From CAYQAJ01 sp964415245 (GTDB taxonomy: Bacteria; Planctomycetota; Planctomycetia; Pirellulales; Pirellulaceae), in contig CAYQAJ010000157.1 of assembly GCA_964415245.1 (NCBI GenBank), positions 1 through 11,879 of the forward strand: a stretch of DNA of 11,879 nucleotides, read 5' to 3'. The notes under the pieces are model-generated. The model was not told where the DNA came from and did no database searches. It worked only from the letters and a program-made list of their open reading frames with translations. Position numbers and translations under genes: made by a program. This document shows positions 6,054 to 11,879 of the stretch, one piece after another; within the stretch, counting starts at the first letter, position 1; every line of letters starts with the position of its first letter.

Positions 6054-7969
6054 GGCAACACCGACACGCCGATCCGCGATCGTCTCTCCGCCGAGCGGTA
6101 CACGCGCTGCGTCGCCTTCCGGTAATCCGACTCTTCGGCGTGGTAGATGTCGGTGAACGTCTGCGGATTCCGGTCGACTAGCGGGAACCATGAGCTCTGC
6201 ACTTGCACCATGATGCGGTGTCCGGCGCGGAAGTTGTGGCACACGTCGGGCAGCTCGAAGCGGACGGGGGTGGGGCGGTTCGGTTCGAATGGCTCCGGGT
6301 GTTCCAGACTATTACGGAATTTGCCCCGCATCACGTCGCCGCGGACGAGCTGCTGGTAGCCCCCCATGCGGACCTGCGTCGGATTCGGCTCCGGGTCGGG
6401 AAAATCGTCGGGATAGACGTCGATCAGCTTCACGATCCAGTCGCTGTCCGTGCCGCTCGTCGAGACGAATAGCTCGACCTGAATCGACCCGACGATGGTC
6501 ACATCCTGCTCCAACACAGGGGTTTGATAGACGAGCACGTCCGGCCGCTTCGACGCGAACCGCTGGTCGGCGATCATGTATTCGGCCGCCATTCCCGTCG
6601 CGACCTTGTCGATGTACGGCACCGGTTTCGCCGGATCGCTCACGTATTCATCGTATGGCTCGCCACCTTCGTCGCCGTCGGCCCCCTCGCCAATATCGTC
6701 TCTGTCGTCGCCTCCTGGCGCGTCGAACGACAACACTTCGCCAGCGCGGAAATATAGCGATCGCGCTTCGGCCGACTGCGGCGGCCACTTCTCGTACTTC
6801 CGCCACTGGTTGGTTCCCGTCTCAAAGACCCACGCCTCGGGGGGATTCGCAGTATCTTTGCCTTTCAGATACTTCTGGAAAAACGGAAACTCGATCTGCT
6901 CCCGGTAGAACTCCGCGGTTTTCGAGCGGAAGGGAATGTCCCCGAACGAAGCCCCGTCGCCGCCGGCCCAGCCGCCATGCCGCCAGGGGCCCATCACCAG
7001 CACGTTGAAGGTATCCGGGTTTTTGGCCTCGATCGACTTGTACGTCTCCAGCGCCCCGAACAGGTTTTCCGCGTCGAACCACCCGCCGACGGTCATCACG
7101 GCCGGCTTGACGTTTTGCAAATGGGGGCGAATGTTGCGCGTCTGCCAGAACTCGTCGTAGGTGCCGTGCTCGAGCGTTTCTTTCCAGAACGGAACCTCCC
7201 CCTTCAGATAGCGGGAGTCGAACTCCTGCAAAGTTTCGATCCGGCGGAAGAACTCGAATCCGTCCGGCGTGCCGTAGTCGAAAGTAATGCTGTAATCTTT
7301 CGTCGGTTTGGGGCGGATGCGTCCGTTGCGCGACATCCAGTTGAACATGTGGGCCATAAAGAATGCCCCGTTGTGGTGCCAGTCGTCGCCGGCGAACCAG
7401 TCGTTGACCGGCGCCTGCGGCGACGCCGCCACGATCGCCGGGTGCGAATCGATGATGCCCGCCGCCGTATAGAAGCCGGGATACGAGATGCCGGAGATTC
7501 CGACCTTGCCGTTGTTGCCCCGCACGTTCTTCACCAGCCAGTCGACGGTATCCCAGGTGTCGGTGCTCTCGTCGATGTCGGCGTCGCCGTTCTTGTTCGG
7601 ACGATGCGGCCGCATCTGCACAAACTCCCCCTCCGACATCCACCGCCCGCGCACGTCCTGGTAGACGAAGATATAGCCCTCTCTGCCGAACAGCGGCGAC
7701 GGCCCCAGGTTGTTCGGATAGTGATCCACGCCGTACGGCCGCACGCTGTAGGGCGTGCGATGCAGCATGATGGGATACTGCTGCGTGTCGTCCTTCGGCA
7801 CGTACACGGCCGTAAACAGCCGCTTGCCGTCGCGCATCGGAATCTGATACTCGTACTTGGTGTAGTTCGCCTGGACGTATTCCAATCCCTGTGCAATGGC
7901 TCCCCGCGGAAAGCACCAGCCCAGAAGTGCGGCTGCGACGGCAATCGAAAGACGACAGTGGAAATTCAT
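6050..7969 (-). CDS. Secreted CocE/NonD-family alpha/beta hydrolase, similar to alpha-amino-acid ester hydrolases / glutaryl-7-ACA acylases
   Basis: 639 residues with an N-terminal signal peptide (RLSIAVAAALLGWCF, cleavage near AIAQ-G at 27). The X-Pro peptidase S15-like catalytic domain carries a full triad: Ser162 in GISYPG, Asp299 in GGWFD and His331 in GPWRH. Tyr74 in HRTPYS fits the family oxyanion tyrosine. The motif GDDWHHNGAFF (194-204) and the segment Asp299-Ala-Glu301-Asn302 resemble the carboxylate cluster that binds the substrate amino group in alpha-amino-acid ester hydrolases. A C-terminal jelly-roll domain follows (about 460-639). An acidic insert, residues 417-446, separates the two. 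The likely role is hydrolysis of acyl or amino-acid esters or amides in the periplasm; the substrate is unknown. The start is set by GGGAG 8 nt upstream and by the signal peptide. The frame is open 63 codons further upstream without coding character. The stop overlaps the DUF1080 stop. Confidence 0.9.
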   Translation of the reverse strand: MNFHCRLSIAVAAALLGWCFPRGAIAQGLEYVQANYTKYEYQIPMRDGKRLFTAVYVPKDDTQQYPIMLHRTPYSVRPYGVDHYPNNLGPSPLFGREGYIFVYQDVRGRWMSEGEFVQMRPHRPNKNGDADIDESTDTWDTVDWLVKNVRGNNGKVGISGISYPGFYTAAGIIDSHPAIVAASPQAPVNDWFAGDDWHHNGAFFMAHMFNWMSRNGRIRPKPTKDYSITFDYGTPDGFEFFRRIETLQEFDSRYLKGEVPFWKETLEHGTYDEFWQTRNIRPHLQNVKPAVMTVGGWFDAENLFGALETYKSIEAKNPDTFNVLVMGPWRHGGWAGGDGASFGDIPFRSKTAEFYREQIEFPFFQKYLKGKDTANPPEAWVFETGTNQWRKYEKWPPQSAEARSLYFRAGEVLSFDAPGGDDRDDIGEGADGDEGGEPYDEYVSDPAKPVPYIDKVATGMAAEYMIADQRFASKRPDVLVYQTPVLEQDVTIVGSIQVELFVSTSGTDSDWIVKLIDVYPDDFPDPEPNPTQVRMGGYQQLVRGDVMRGKFRNSLEHPEPFEPNRPTPVRFELPDVCHNFRAGHRIMVQVQSSWFPLVDRNPQTFTDIYHAEESDYRKATQRVYRSAERRSRIGVSVLP

Positions 7970-7977
7970 GTTGTGTT

Positions 7978-7987
7978 CTCCCGGGAG
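7978..7987 (-). promoter_or_regulatory. Ribosome binding site of the CocE-like gene within a palindrome
   Basis: On the minus strand GGGAG (7978-7982 on +) lies 8 nt before the ATG at 7967-7969. It is half of a perfect 10-bp palindrome CTCCCGGGAG (7978-7987). The site supports the chosen start. Base-pairing between two transcripts or with a regulator is possible but speculative. Confidence 0.55.
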
Positions 7988-8070
7988 TCGAGCACCGATA
8001 AAGTTGGAGTCAGCTTTGCAAGCGACAATGTCGGTCGATCGAGATGCCGCCAACGGCGAACCTACCGCCG

Positions 8071-8076
8071 ATTGTA
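8071..8076 (-). promoter_or_regulatory. Candidate -10 element for the CocE-like gene
   Basis: The minus strand reads TTACAAT here (ATTGTAA on +), with TACAAT one base from the consensus. No good -35 is found at 16-18 nt upstream. An inverted repeat GCGCAAATGCGC (8082-8093) sits directly upstream, and CGGCG/CGCCG arms lie just downstream, so the promoter could be regulated. The 169-bp gap from the aldo/keto reductase stop makes a separate promoter plausible. Confidence 0.25.
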
Positions 8077-8138
8077 ACATCGCGCAAATGCGCCTGCAGG
8101 AAGACCGCAGATTGGGGAGAAGTGGACGGCTCGGACGT

Positions 8139-9119
8139 TCACATTCCCCGCACGGCATGCGGCCGGTAAGGGGTTTCGAGCGCTTTGATCTCTTCGTCCG
8201 AAAGCTTGAGATCGAGCGCCGCGATCGCCGTGTCGAGATGCGATATCTTCGTGGCGCCGATGATGGGGGCCGTCACGTCGGGCCGGGAAAGAAGCCACGC
8301 GATCGCCACTTGCGCCGGCTCGACGCCCCGCTTCTTGGCCACAATTTGCACGGCCGCCATCACTTCGGCGTCGGACGGATGGTCGTACAACTTGCGCGCG
8401 TAGTCGTCGCTCTCGGCTCGCACCGTCGATTTGGCGTCGTCGGGCGATTTGCGCGATCCGGCCAGCAGCCCGCGGGCCAGCGGCGACCAGGGGATCACCG
8501 CGATTGCCTCCTTGCGGCACAGGGGAATCATCTCGCGCTCTTCTTCCCGATACACCAGGTTGTAGTGGTTCTGCATGCTCACGAAGCGGGCCCAACCGCG
8601 CAGGTCCGACAGACCGAGCGCCTGGGCGAATTGCCACGCCGCCATCGAGCTGCCGCCGATGTAGCGAACCTTTCCCTGCCGCACCAATAGATCGAGCGCG
8701 GCGAGCGTTTCCTCGATCGGCGTCTCGCGATCGTAGCGGTGAATCTGGTACAGGTCGATGGTTTCGACGCCCAGGCGTCGCAGGCTTGCCTCGCATCCTT
8801 GCTGAATGTGCTTGCGCGATAGGCCCCGCATGTTGGGCCCGTCGACCATGGCGTTGAACACCTTGGTGGCGACGACGCACTGCCGCAGGTCGGCAAACTG
8901 GCGCAGGGCCGCCCCGGTAATCTCCTCGCTCACGCCCAGCGAATACATGTCGGCCGTGTCGAAGAAGTTGATGCCGTGCTCGACCGCGCGGCGAAAGAAG
9001 GGGAACGACGCCTCGCGATCAAGCACCCACGGCCGCCACGAAGGAGCGCCATAGCTCATGCACCCCAAACACAGCCGCGAAACGGTGACACCGGTCTTGC
9101 CGAGTTTGGTGTATTGCAT
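8139..9119 (-). CDS. yajO: Aldo/keto reductase, YajO-like
   Basis: 326 residues, full length for a soluble NADPH-dependent aldo/keto reductase (TIM barrel). The catalytic tetrad is visible: Asp54 and Tyr59 in FFDTADMY, Lys86 in VATKVF and His127 in QIHRYD. Cofactor-binding features include VIPWSPLARGLL (208-219) and the late segment IIGATKISHLD (286-296). The protein follows E. coli YajO closely from memory: the opening QYTKLGKT, SRLCLGCM, DLYQIHR, FVSMQNHYNLVYREEEREM and the end ETPYRPH. YajO is linked to 1-deoxyxylulose 5-phosphate-type chemistry and general carbonyl reduction; the physiological substrate here is unknown. It lies 104 bp downstream of the thioredoxin-TPR gene on the same strand. 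The only candidate ribosome binding site, GAGAG at 7 nt before ATG, is part of the heptad repeat array. Confidence 0.92.
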   Translation of the reverse strand: MQYTKLGKTGVTVSRLCLGCMSYGAPSWRPWVLDREASFPFFRRAVEHGINFFDTADMYSLGVSEEITGAALRQFADLRQCVVATKVFNAMVDGPNMRGLSRKHIQQGCEASLRRLGVETIDLYQIHRYDRETPIEETLAALDLLVRQGKVRYIGGSSMAAWQFAQALGLSDLRGWARFVSMQNHYNLVYREEEREMIPLCRKEAIAVIPWSPLARGLLAGSRKSPDDAKSTVRAESDDYARKLYDHPSDAEVMAAVQIVAKKRGVEPAQVAIAWLLSRPDVTAPIIGATKISHLDTAIAALDLKLSDEEIKALETPYRPHAVRGM

Positions 9120-9124
9120 AGGTA

Positions 9125-9155
9125 AGCTCTCAGCTCTCAGCTTTCAGCCGTCAGC
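9125..9155. repeat. Heptanucleotide repeat array A (AGCTCTC type)
   Basis: Four consecutive 7-bp units on the + strand, AGCTCTC, AGCTCTC, AGCTTTC, AGCCGTC, followed by a partial AGC. Decay increases away from the aldo/keto reductase start. On the minus strand the unit reads GAGAGCT and ends 7 nt before that gene's ATG. Confidence 0.85.
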
Positions 9156-9186
9156 AAAAGGTGGCGTACATGCCCTCGCCCTTTCC

Positions 9187-9221
9187 TCATTCTGCATTCT
9201 GCGTTCTGCACTCTGCATTTC
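9187..9221. repeat. Heptanucleotide repeat array B (GCATTCT type)
   Basis: Five consecutive 7-bp units on the + strand: TCATTCT, GCATTCT, GCGTTCT, GCACTCT, GCATTTC. The array starts 2 bp after the thioredoxin-TPR stop codon in the direction of that gene's transcription. The unit differs from that of array A but has the same period, and 31 bp of unrelated sequence separates the two. Confidence 0.85.
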
Positions 9222-9223
9222 TC

Positions 9224-10087
9224 TCAGTACAGTGCCAAAGAAAGCTTCCGCCGGTACGTGTGAACCAGCTCCGAATCCTCGGGCAGCACGAGGAAGACGT
9301 CGACCATAAGCTGCCGCGCCGCTTCTGCGGTTTCCTTCTTGTCTTTGTGGCGACTGATGATTTCCAGGCAGTTCTCCAGGGCCTGCTCGTAGCTCCCCTC
9401 CGACGCGAGAGCCCGGGCAAACGCCAATTGCAGCTCCGGATCGTCGGGCGCCGTCTGGAATGCCGCGCGGCTCGCCGCGACGTCGTTGTCCTCGAATCCT
9501 TTCAGGTCGAGCGAGGCCTTGATCTTCTGCGCCTCGGGCTCCAAAAACCCGCGCTCTTCCAGTTCGTCCAGTAACTTGCGGCACTCGTCGAATTGTTTCT
9601 GGGCCAACAGCGCCCGTGCCAATCCCACGGCGGCAGTAGAATCGTTCGGCGCATTGGCCAGGTACTCGCGGTAACCTGCGGCCGCTTTCGCCGGATCGCT
9701 CTCCTCCAGCCGGCGCAATTCCGCAAGCCGGCCCACGAGCAGGAACCGTTCGAGCCACGAATCGAGCTGGTCTGCCGGCAGCACCCCCTGAAAAAAGTCG
9801 ACAACCTGCCCGTCGCTCACGCCGTAGACCGACGGGATGGCCTGCACGCTGAAACTGGCGGCCGCCCGAGGCGCCTCGTCGGTGTTGGCCTTCACCAGCG
9901 CAAACCGCCCCTCGTGCCGCTGTGCCAATTCCACCAATAGCGGCGTGAGCATGCGACACGGCTGGCACCACGCAGCCCAGAAATCGACCACCACGGGCAC
10001 GGTTTTCGAGCGTTCGAACACGTCGCGGTCGAACGTCTCATCGTTGGTCTCGAATACGTGCTCGTGCGGCTCTTGGGCTTCGTTCAT
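9224..10087 (-). CDS. cnoX: Thioredoxin-domain protein with TPR region, CnoX/YbbN-like chaperedoxin
   Basis: 287 residues, close to the length of E. coli CnoX (YbbN, 284). The thioredoxin domain spans about residues 10-118, with FWAAWCQPC (36-44, Cys41 and Cys44) and the cis-proline at IPS (Pro85). Residues about 120-285 are helical with TPR-like pairs (AELRRLEESDPAKAAAGYREYL, broken into helices), matching the family's C-terminal peptide-binding region. There is no signal peptide, so the protein acts in the cytoplasm, where this family holds oxidised or unfolded clients for chaperones. The complete CxxC suggests redox activity, unlike E. coli CnoX, which lacks the first cysteine. The aldo/keto reductase gene follows on the same strand. 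A promoter-like element lies 6 nt from the start codon, so the mRNA may be leaderless. Confidence 0.9.
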   Translation of the reverse strand: MNEAQEPHEHVFETNDETFDRDVFERSKTVPVVVDFWAAWCQPCRMLTPLLVELAQRHEGRFALVKANTDEAPRAAASFSVQAIPSVYGVSDGQVVDFFQGVLPADQLDSWLERFLLVGRLAELRRLEESDPAKAAAGYREYLANAPNDSTAAVGLARALLAQKQFDECRKLLDELEERGFLEPEAQKIKASLDLKGFEDNDVAASRAAFQTAPDDPELQLAFARALASEGSYEQALENCLEIISRHKDKKETAEAARQLMVDVFLVLPEDSELVHTYRRKLSLALY

Positions 10088-10093
10088 GCCATC

Positions 10094-10121
10094 AGTCTAC
10101 GCAGTGGCGCGGCGTTCGCAA
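10094..10121 (-). promoter_or_regulatory. Candidate leaderless promoter of the thioredoxin-TPR gene
   Basis: On the minus strand TTGCGA (10116-10121 on +), a 16-nt spacer and TAGACT (10094-10099) are followed by only 6 nt before ATG. Transcription would then begin at or next to the start codon. The matches are 4 of 6 for each hexamer, and no Shine-Dalgarno sequence is seen, which fits a leaderless message. Confidence 0.35.
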
Positions 10122-10263
10122 CCGGCCGGCGCTTCCGCATTGCAGTCGTTCAGGCGGGCGGAACATCTCCTACAACCGCTTCTGACGAAACCGCGACGGC
10201 GCCGAACGCCGCGCCCATCGAGCGTTGAGACCTAATTTCGGCGGATTCCGCCGGCGCGCCATC

Positions 10264-10269
10264 TATACT
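10264..10269 (+). promoter_or_regulatory. Candidate -10 element upstream of the glycosyltransferase leader
   Basis: TATACT matches the sigma-70 -10 in 5 of 6 positions. No convincing -35 precedes it; palindromes occupy that place. Five nt separate it from ATG 10275, the usual distance from a -10 to a transcription start, so a message starting here would begin at that ATG. Confidence 0.35.
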
Positions 10270-10274
10270 GAACG

Positions 10275-10358
10275 ATGCCCGTCACTTATCGCGCCGCACG
10301 ACGCCCGCATCTCATCTCGTGCGCGCTGCCGACAGTCATCTCGTCGTCGCGGATATGA
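10275..10358 (+). CDS. Possible 27-residue leader peptide, stop overlapping the glycosyltransferase start
   Basis: The frame ATG 10275 to TGA 10356-10358 encodes 27 residues beginning MPVTYRAARR, basic and without a recognised domain. Its stop overlaps the glycosyltransferase ATG (10355-10357) in the arrangement ATGA, typical of translational coupling. Its ATG sits where transcription from the TATACT element would begin. Neither start codon has a Shine-Dalgarno sequence. A chance short frame is a real alternative. Confidence 0.25.
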   Translation: MPVTYRAARRPHLISCALPTVISSSRI

Positions 10359-11521
10359 AACTTCCCCCCAACGTCGTGCCGCTTCCGTCGGAGTCGCGCC
10401 CGCACTCCGAGCCGTCGTGGATTGCTCGACTTCTCGTGCACCTGTGGGATAGTCGGCACGCGACGAACGGCCACGACCCCGCGTTTGACGATCATTTCAC
10501 CCGCCCCATCGGCAGCGACCCCGACGTCACGGTCATCGTGTGTACTTACAACCGCGCCGACTTGCTGCGCCGCGCTCTCGCCAGCCTCGCGAAACAGCGG
10601 TGCGACGGCCGGTTCACGTATGAAGTGGTCGTGGTCGACCGCGCCTCGACCGATGAAACGGCGCTCGCTATCGCCGCCGCGGCACACGACTTTTCCGTCC
10701 CGTTGCGACGCGTGTTCGAACGTCGCAGCGGCCTGGCCCAGGCCATCAATCGCGGCATCGAGCAGGCACGCGGCCGCTGGATCGCGCTGTTGGCCGACGA
10801 TCAAATCGCCGATCGCCACTGGTTGGCCACGCTGGTCGAAACGGCCCGCCACAAGCGGTGCCGTTGCGTCGGTGGCGCCGTGCGGCTCGTTCTACCAGTG
10901 GCCGAATCGCTTCGGGCCCCCATGTGCCGCGCGCTCTTGGGAGAAACGCGCAGCGGCCGAGCGCCGCGCCGCATGACGAAGCGGCACACCGAATCGGTCG
11001 GCAATCTACTCTTCGACCGCCGCATGATCGACGACGTGGGCGAGTTCGAGGAATTGCCCGACGCCAGGACCGCCCTCATCAGCTTCTTGCGACGCGCTGC
11101 GAACGCCGGTTTCGACTGCTGGTACGCGCCCGAGGCAATCGCCGGTCGCGTCGTCGCCCCCGAGCAGTTGACCGACGAATACCTACTCGAAGCCGCGCGG
11201 CGCAATGCGAGCATTGCGTCATCCGCAATGAACCAGAACGCAGTCCAACGGTTCACGCCGCTCAACGCGGTTTCCAAATTGGCCGAAACTGTCGTCTGGG
11301 CGGCTCGATGGTGCCTGGCCTGGGCACTCCGCGATGAACCCTATGCCCTCGACGCCCGCTGTCGCTTGCTGATCACTCGGCCGTTCTTTGTGATGCGACG
11401 CGCCAGCCTCGCGACGCAGCCGCTCGACGCGTCGATCCACGCAAGCGAATCGGCGCTCTCTACCCTGGCGACCGACAACGCGATGGCGATCGGCCCGCAG
11501 CTTGGCGATACTTCGCCGTAA
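10355..11521 (+). CDS. Family 2 (GT-A) glycosyltransferase
   Basis: 388 residues from ATG 10355. The GT-A nucleotide-sugar binding part spans about residues 57-265: VTVIVCTYNRADLLRRAL (58-75), VVVDRASTDET (92-102), the metal/donor site LLADDQ (145-150) and SVGNLLFDRRMIDDVGEFEE (214-233), which is the usual acceptor-side motif of this family. About 57 residues precede the domain and about 120 follow it. The C-terminal part has an amphipathic or weakly hydrophobic stretch (TVVWAARWCLAWAL, 312-325), possibly for membrane association. The family transfers sugars to lipid, polysaccharide or protein acceptors; donor and acceptor cannot be read here. A GTG at 10319 would add 12 residues but has no ribosome binding site either. 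No glycan gene cluster surrounds it. The symporter gene follows after 162 bp. Confidence 0.88.
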   Translation: MKLPPNVVPLPSESRPHSEPSWIARLLVHLWDSRHATNGHDPAFDDHFTRPIGSDPDVTVIVCTYNRADLLRRALASLAKQRCDGRFTYEVVVVDRASTDETALAIAAAAHDFSVPLRRVFERRSGLAQAINRGIEQARGRWIALLADDQIADRHWLATLVETARHKRCRCVGGAVRLVLPVAESLRAPMCRALLGETRSGRAPRRMTKRHTESVGNLLFDRRMIDDVGEFEELPDARTALISFLRRAANAGFDCWYAPEAIAGRVVAPEQLTDEYLLEAARRNASIASSAMNQNAVQRFTPLNAVSKLAETVVWAARWCLAWALRDEPYALDARCRLLITRPFFVMRRASLATQPLDASIHASESALSTLATDNAMAIGPQLGDTSP

Positions 11522-11552
11522 GCGGCATCTCGCCCCTCGCAACACGCCTTGC

Positions 11553-11580
11553 TTGCTGCCGGCTTCTCCCGGCTTACAAT
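11553..11580 (+). promoter_or_regulatory. Candidate promoter for the symporter gene, with a small hairpin
   Basis: TTGCTG (11553-11558), a 16-nt spacer and TACAAT (11575-11580) resemble a sigma-70 promoter about 100 nt before the symporter start. Arms GCCGG (11558-11562) and CCGGC (11569-11573) could form a 5-bp hairpin that might end transcription from the glycosyltransferase gene. The two readings compete for the same bases. Confidence 0.3.
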
Positions 11581-11671
11581 GGGCTCTCTCGCCTTCGTGG
11601 GCACCGGACATCGTGTCCACACGAACCAGTTACGCGCACGAACCAACAACATCGCTCCCGCCTCCCCGCCC

Positions 11672-11676
11672 GAGGT
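11672..11676 (+). promoter_or_regulatory. Ribosome binding site of the symporter gene
   Basis: GAGGT ends 7 nt before ATG 11684, which fits a Shine-Dalgarno site and fixes the start of the truncated gene. Confidence 0.5.
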
Positions 11677-11683
11677 CTCCCGC

Positions 11684-11879
11684 ATGGTTTTCTGGGACTA
11701 CCTGGTACTCGTGGCGTACTTCGTGCTGATGATCGGCATCGGCGTGTACAGCGCCCTCCGCGTCAAGAAGCAAGAAGACTTCTTCATGGGCGGCCGATCG
11801 TTCGGCAAGCTGTTGCAGACGTTCGCCGCGTTCGGGGCCGGCACCGGTTCCAGCGACCCCGTCAACACCGCCCGCACCA
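11684..11879 (+). CDS. Sodium:solute symporter (SSS family), N-terminal fragment cut by the window end
   Basis: 65 codons are visible before the window ends, with no stop. The protein opens with a hydrophobic helix (YLVLVAYFVLMIGIGVY, 6-22), then the short charged loop SALRVKKQEDFFMGGRS and the start of the second helix (LLQTFAAFGAGTGSSD). The E-D-F-F-M-G-G-R motif and the glycine/serine-rich second helix are characteristic of sodium:solute symporters (SLC5-like, LeuT fold), inner-membrane proteins that import sugars, amino acids or other solutes with sodium. The fragment is too short to predict the substrate. It lies downstream of the glycosyltransferase gene and probably has its own promoter. 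Confidence 0.85.
   Translation, partial: MVFWDYLVLVAYFVLMIGIGVYSALRVKKQEDFFMGGRSFGKLLQTFAAFGAGTGSSDPVNTART

Larger units (their letters stand above)
10088..10354. other. Divergent intergenic region between the thioredoxin-TPR and glycosyltransferase genes
   Basis: This 267-bp gap has candidate promoters on both sides and a 27-codon leader reading frame on the + strand. Two adjacent palindromes, GGCGGATTCCGCC (10240-10252, arms of six around one T) and GGCGCGCC (10253-10260), lie just upstream of TATACT at 10264-10269. They are positioned where an operator overlapping a -35 could be. No RNA gene is evident. Confidence 0.35.

Noticed and set aside
6977..8077. Open frame of 366 codons on the + strand opposite the CocE-like gene
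   Set aside because: The opposite strand encodes a complete catalytic triad and signal peptide. The antisense product is rich in Arg, Val and His with no domain, a usual shadow of codon bias.
7970..8158. Sixty-three extra N-terminal codons for the CocE-like protein
   Set aside because: They would place the signal peptide internally and overlap the aldo/keto reductase 3' end; a good ribosome binding site precedes ATG 7969.
6050..9119. A 3-keto-sugar pathway formed by the DUF1080 protein, the aldo/keto reductase and the CocE-like hydrolase
   Set aside because: The DUF1080 gene is on the opposite strand, the reductase resembles YajO and not a glucoside 3-dehydrogenase, and the hydrolase resembles amino-acid ester hydrolases. 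Adjacency alone is too weak.
9125..9221. CRISPR array
   Set aside because: The units are only 7 bp and adjacent, with no 28-37 bp repeats, no spacers and no cas genes.
9144..9971. Alternative 275-codon frame on the minus strand through the thioredoxin-TPR gene
   Set aside because: It is a different frame of the same strand, lacks a domain and would run through the repeat arrays; the chosen frame has the thioredoxin active site.

Overview
This is a GC-rich chromosomal window of about 11.9 kb that most resembles a Planctomycete, probably in the Pirellulales range. Three features point there. The first gene has the planctomycete-type pattern of a membrane helix, a helical repeat region and a C-terminal formylglycine-generating-enzyme (FGE)-like domain. 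A secreted 3-keto-disaccharide hydrolase (DUF1080) is present. The genes are loosely packed, with 100-270 bp gaps and frequent strand changes. This placement comes from protein style, not from a marker gene.

Layout from left to right. (1) The 3' part of a large + strand gene (3-2075), probably the C-terminal half of a membrane-anchored Ser/Thr kinase-type protein. (2) Two minus-strand genes: a secreted NodB-type polysaccharide deacetylase-like protein (2112-3548) and a two-helix membrane protein of unknown role (3724-4581). A GC-rich hairpin sits between the convergent ends of the first two genes. (3) A divergent gap, then a + strand secreted DUF1080 protein (4788-6053). Its stop codon overlaps the stop codon of the opposing gene. 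(4) Three minus-strand genes, in transcription order: a CnoX/YbbN-like thioredoxin-TPR protein (10087-9224), a YajO-like aldo/keto reductase (9119-8139) and a secreted CocE/NonD-type hydrolase resembling alpha-amino-acid ester hydrolases (7969-6050). The gap between the first two holds two different heptanucleotide repeat arrays. (5) A divergent gap, a + strand family 2 glycosyltransferase (10355-11521), and the first 65 codons of a sodium:solute symporter (11684 to the window end).

The genes look like ordinary cell-envelope, carbohydrate and stress functions of a heterotrophic planctomycete. No operon longer than two or three genes is evident, and no defence system, mobile element, CRISPR array, tRNA or rRNA was seen. 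I did not find a convincing new multi-gene system. The points most worth a second look are the twin heptad arrays, the apparently leaderless divergent promoters with a 27-codon leader ORF coupled to the glycosyltransferase, the acyl-amino-acid-hydrolase-like active site with one changed carboxylate, and the deacetylase-like protein with an altered metal motif.
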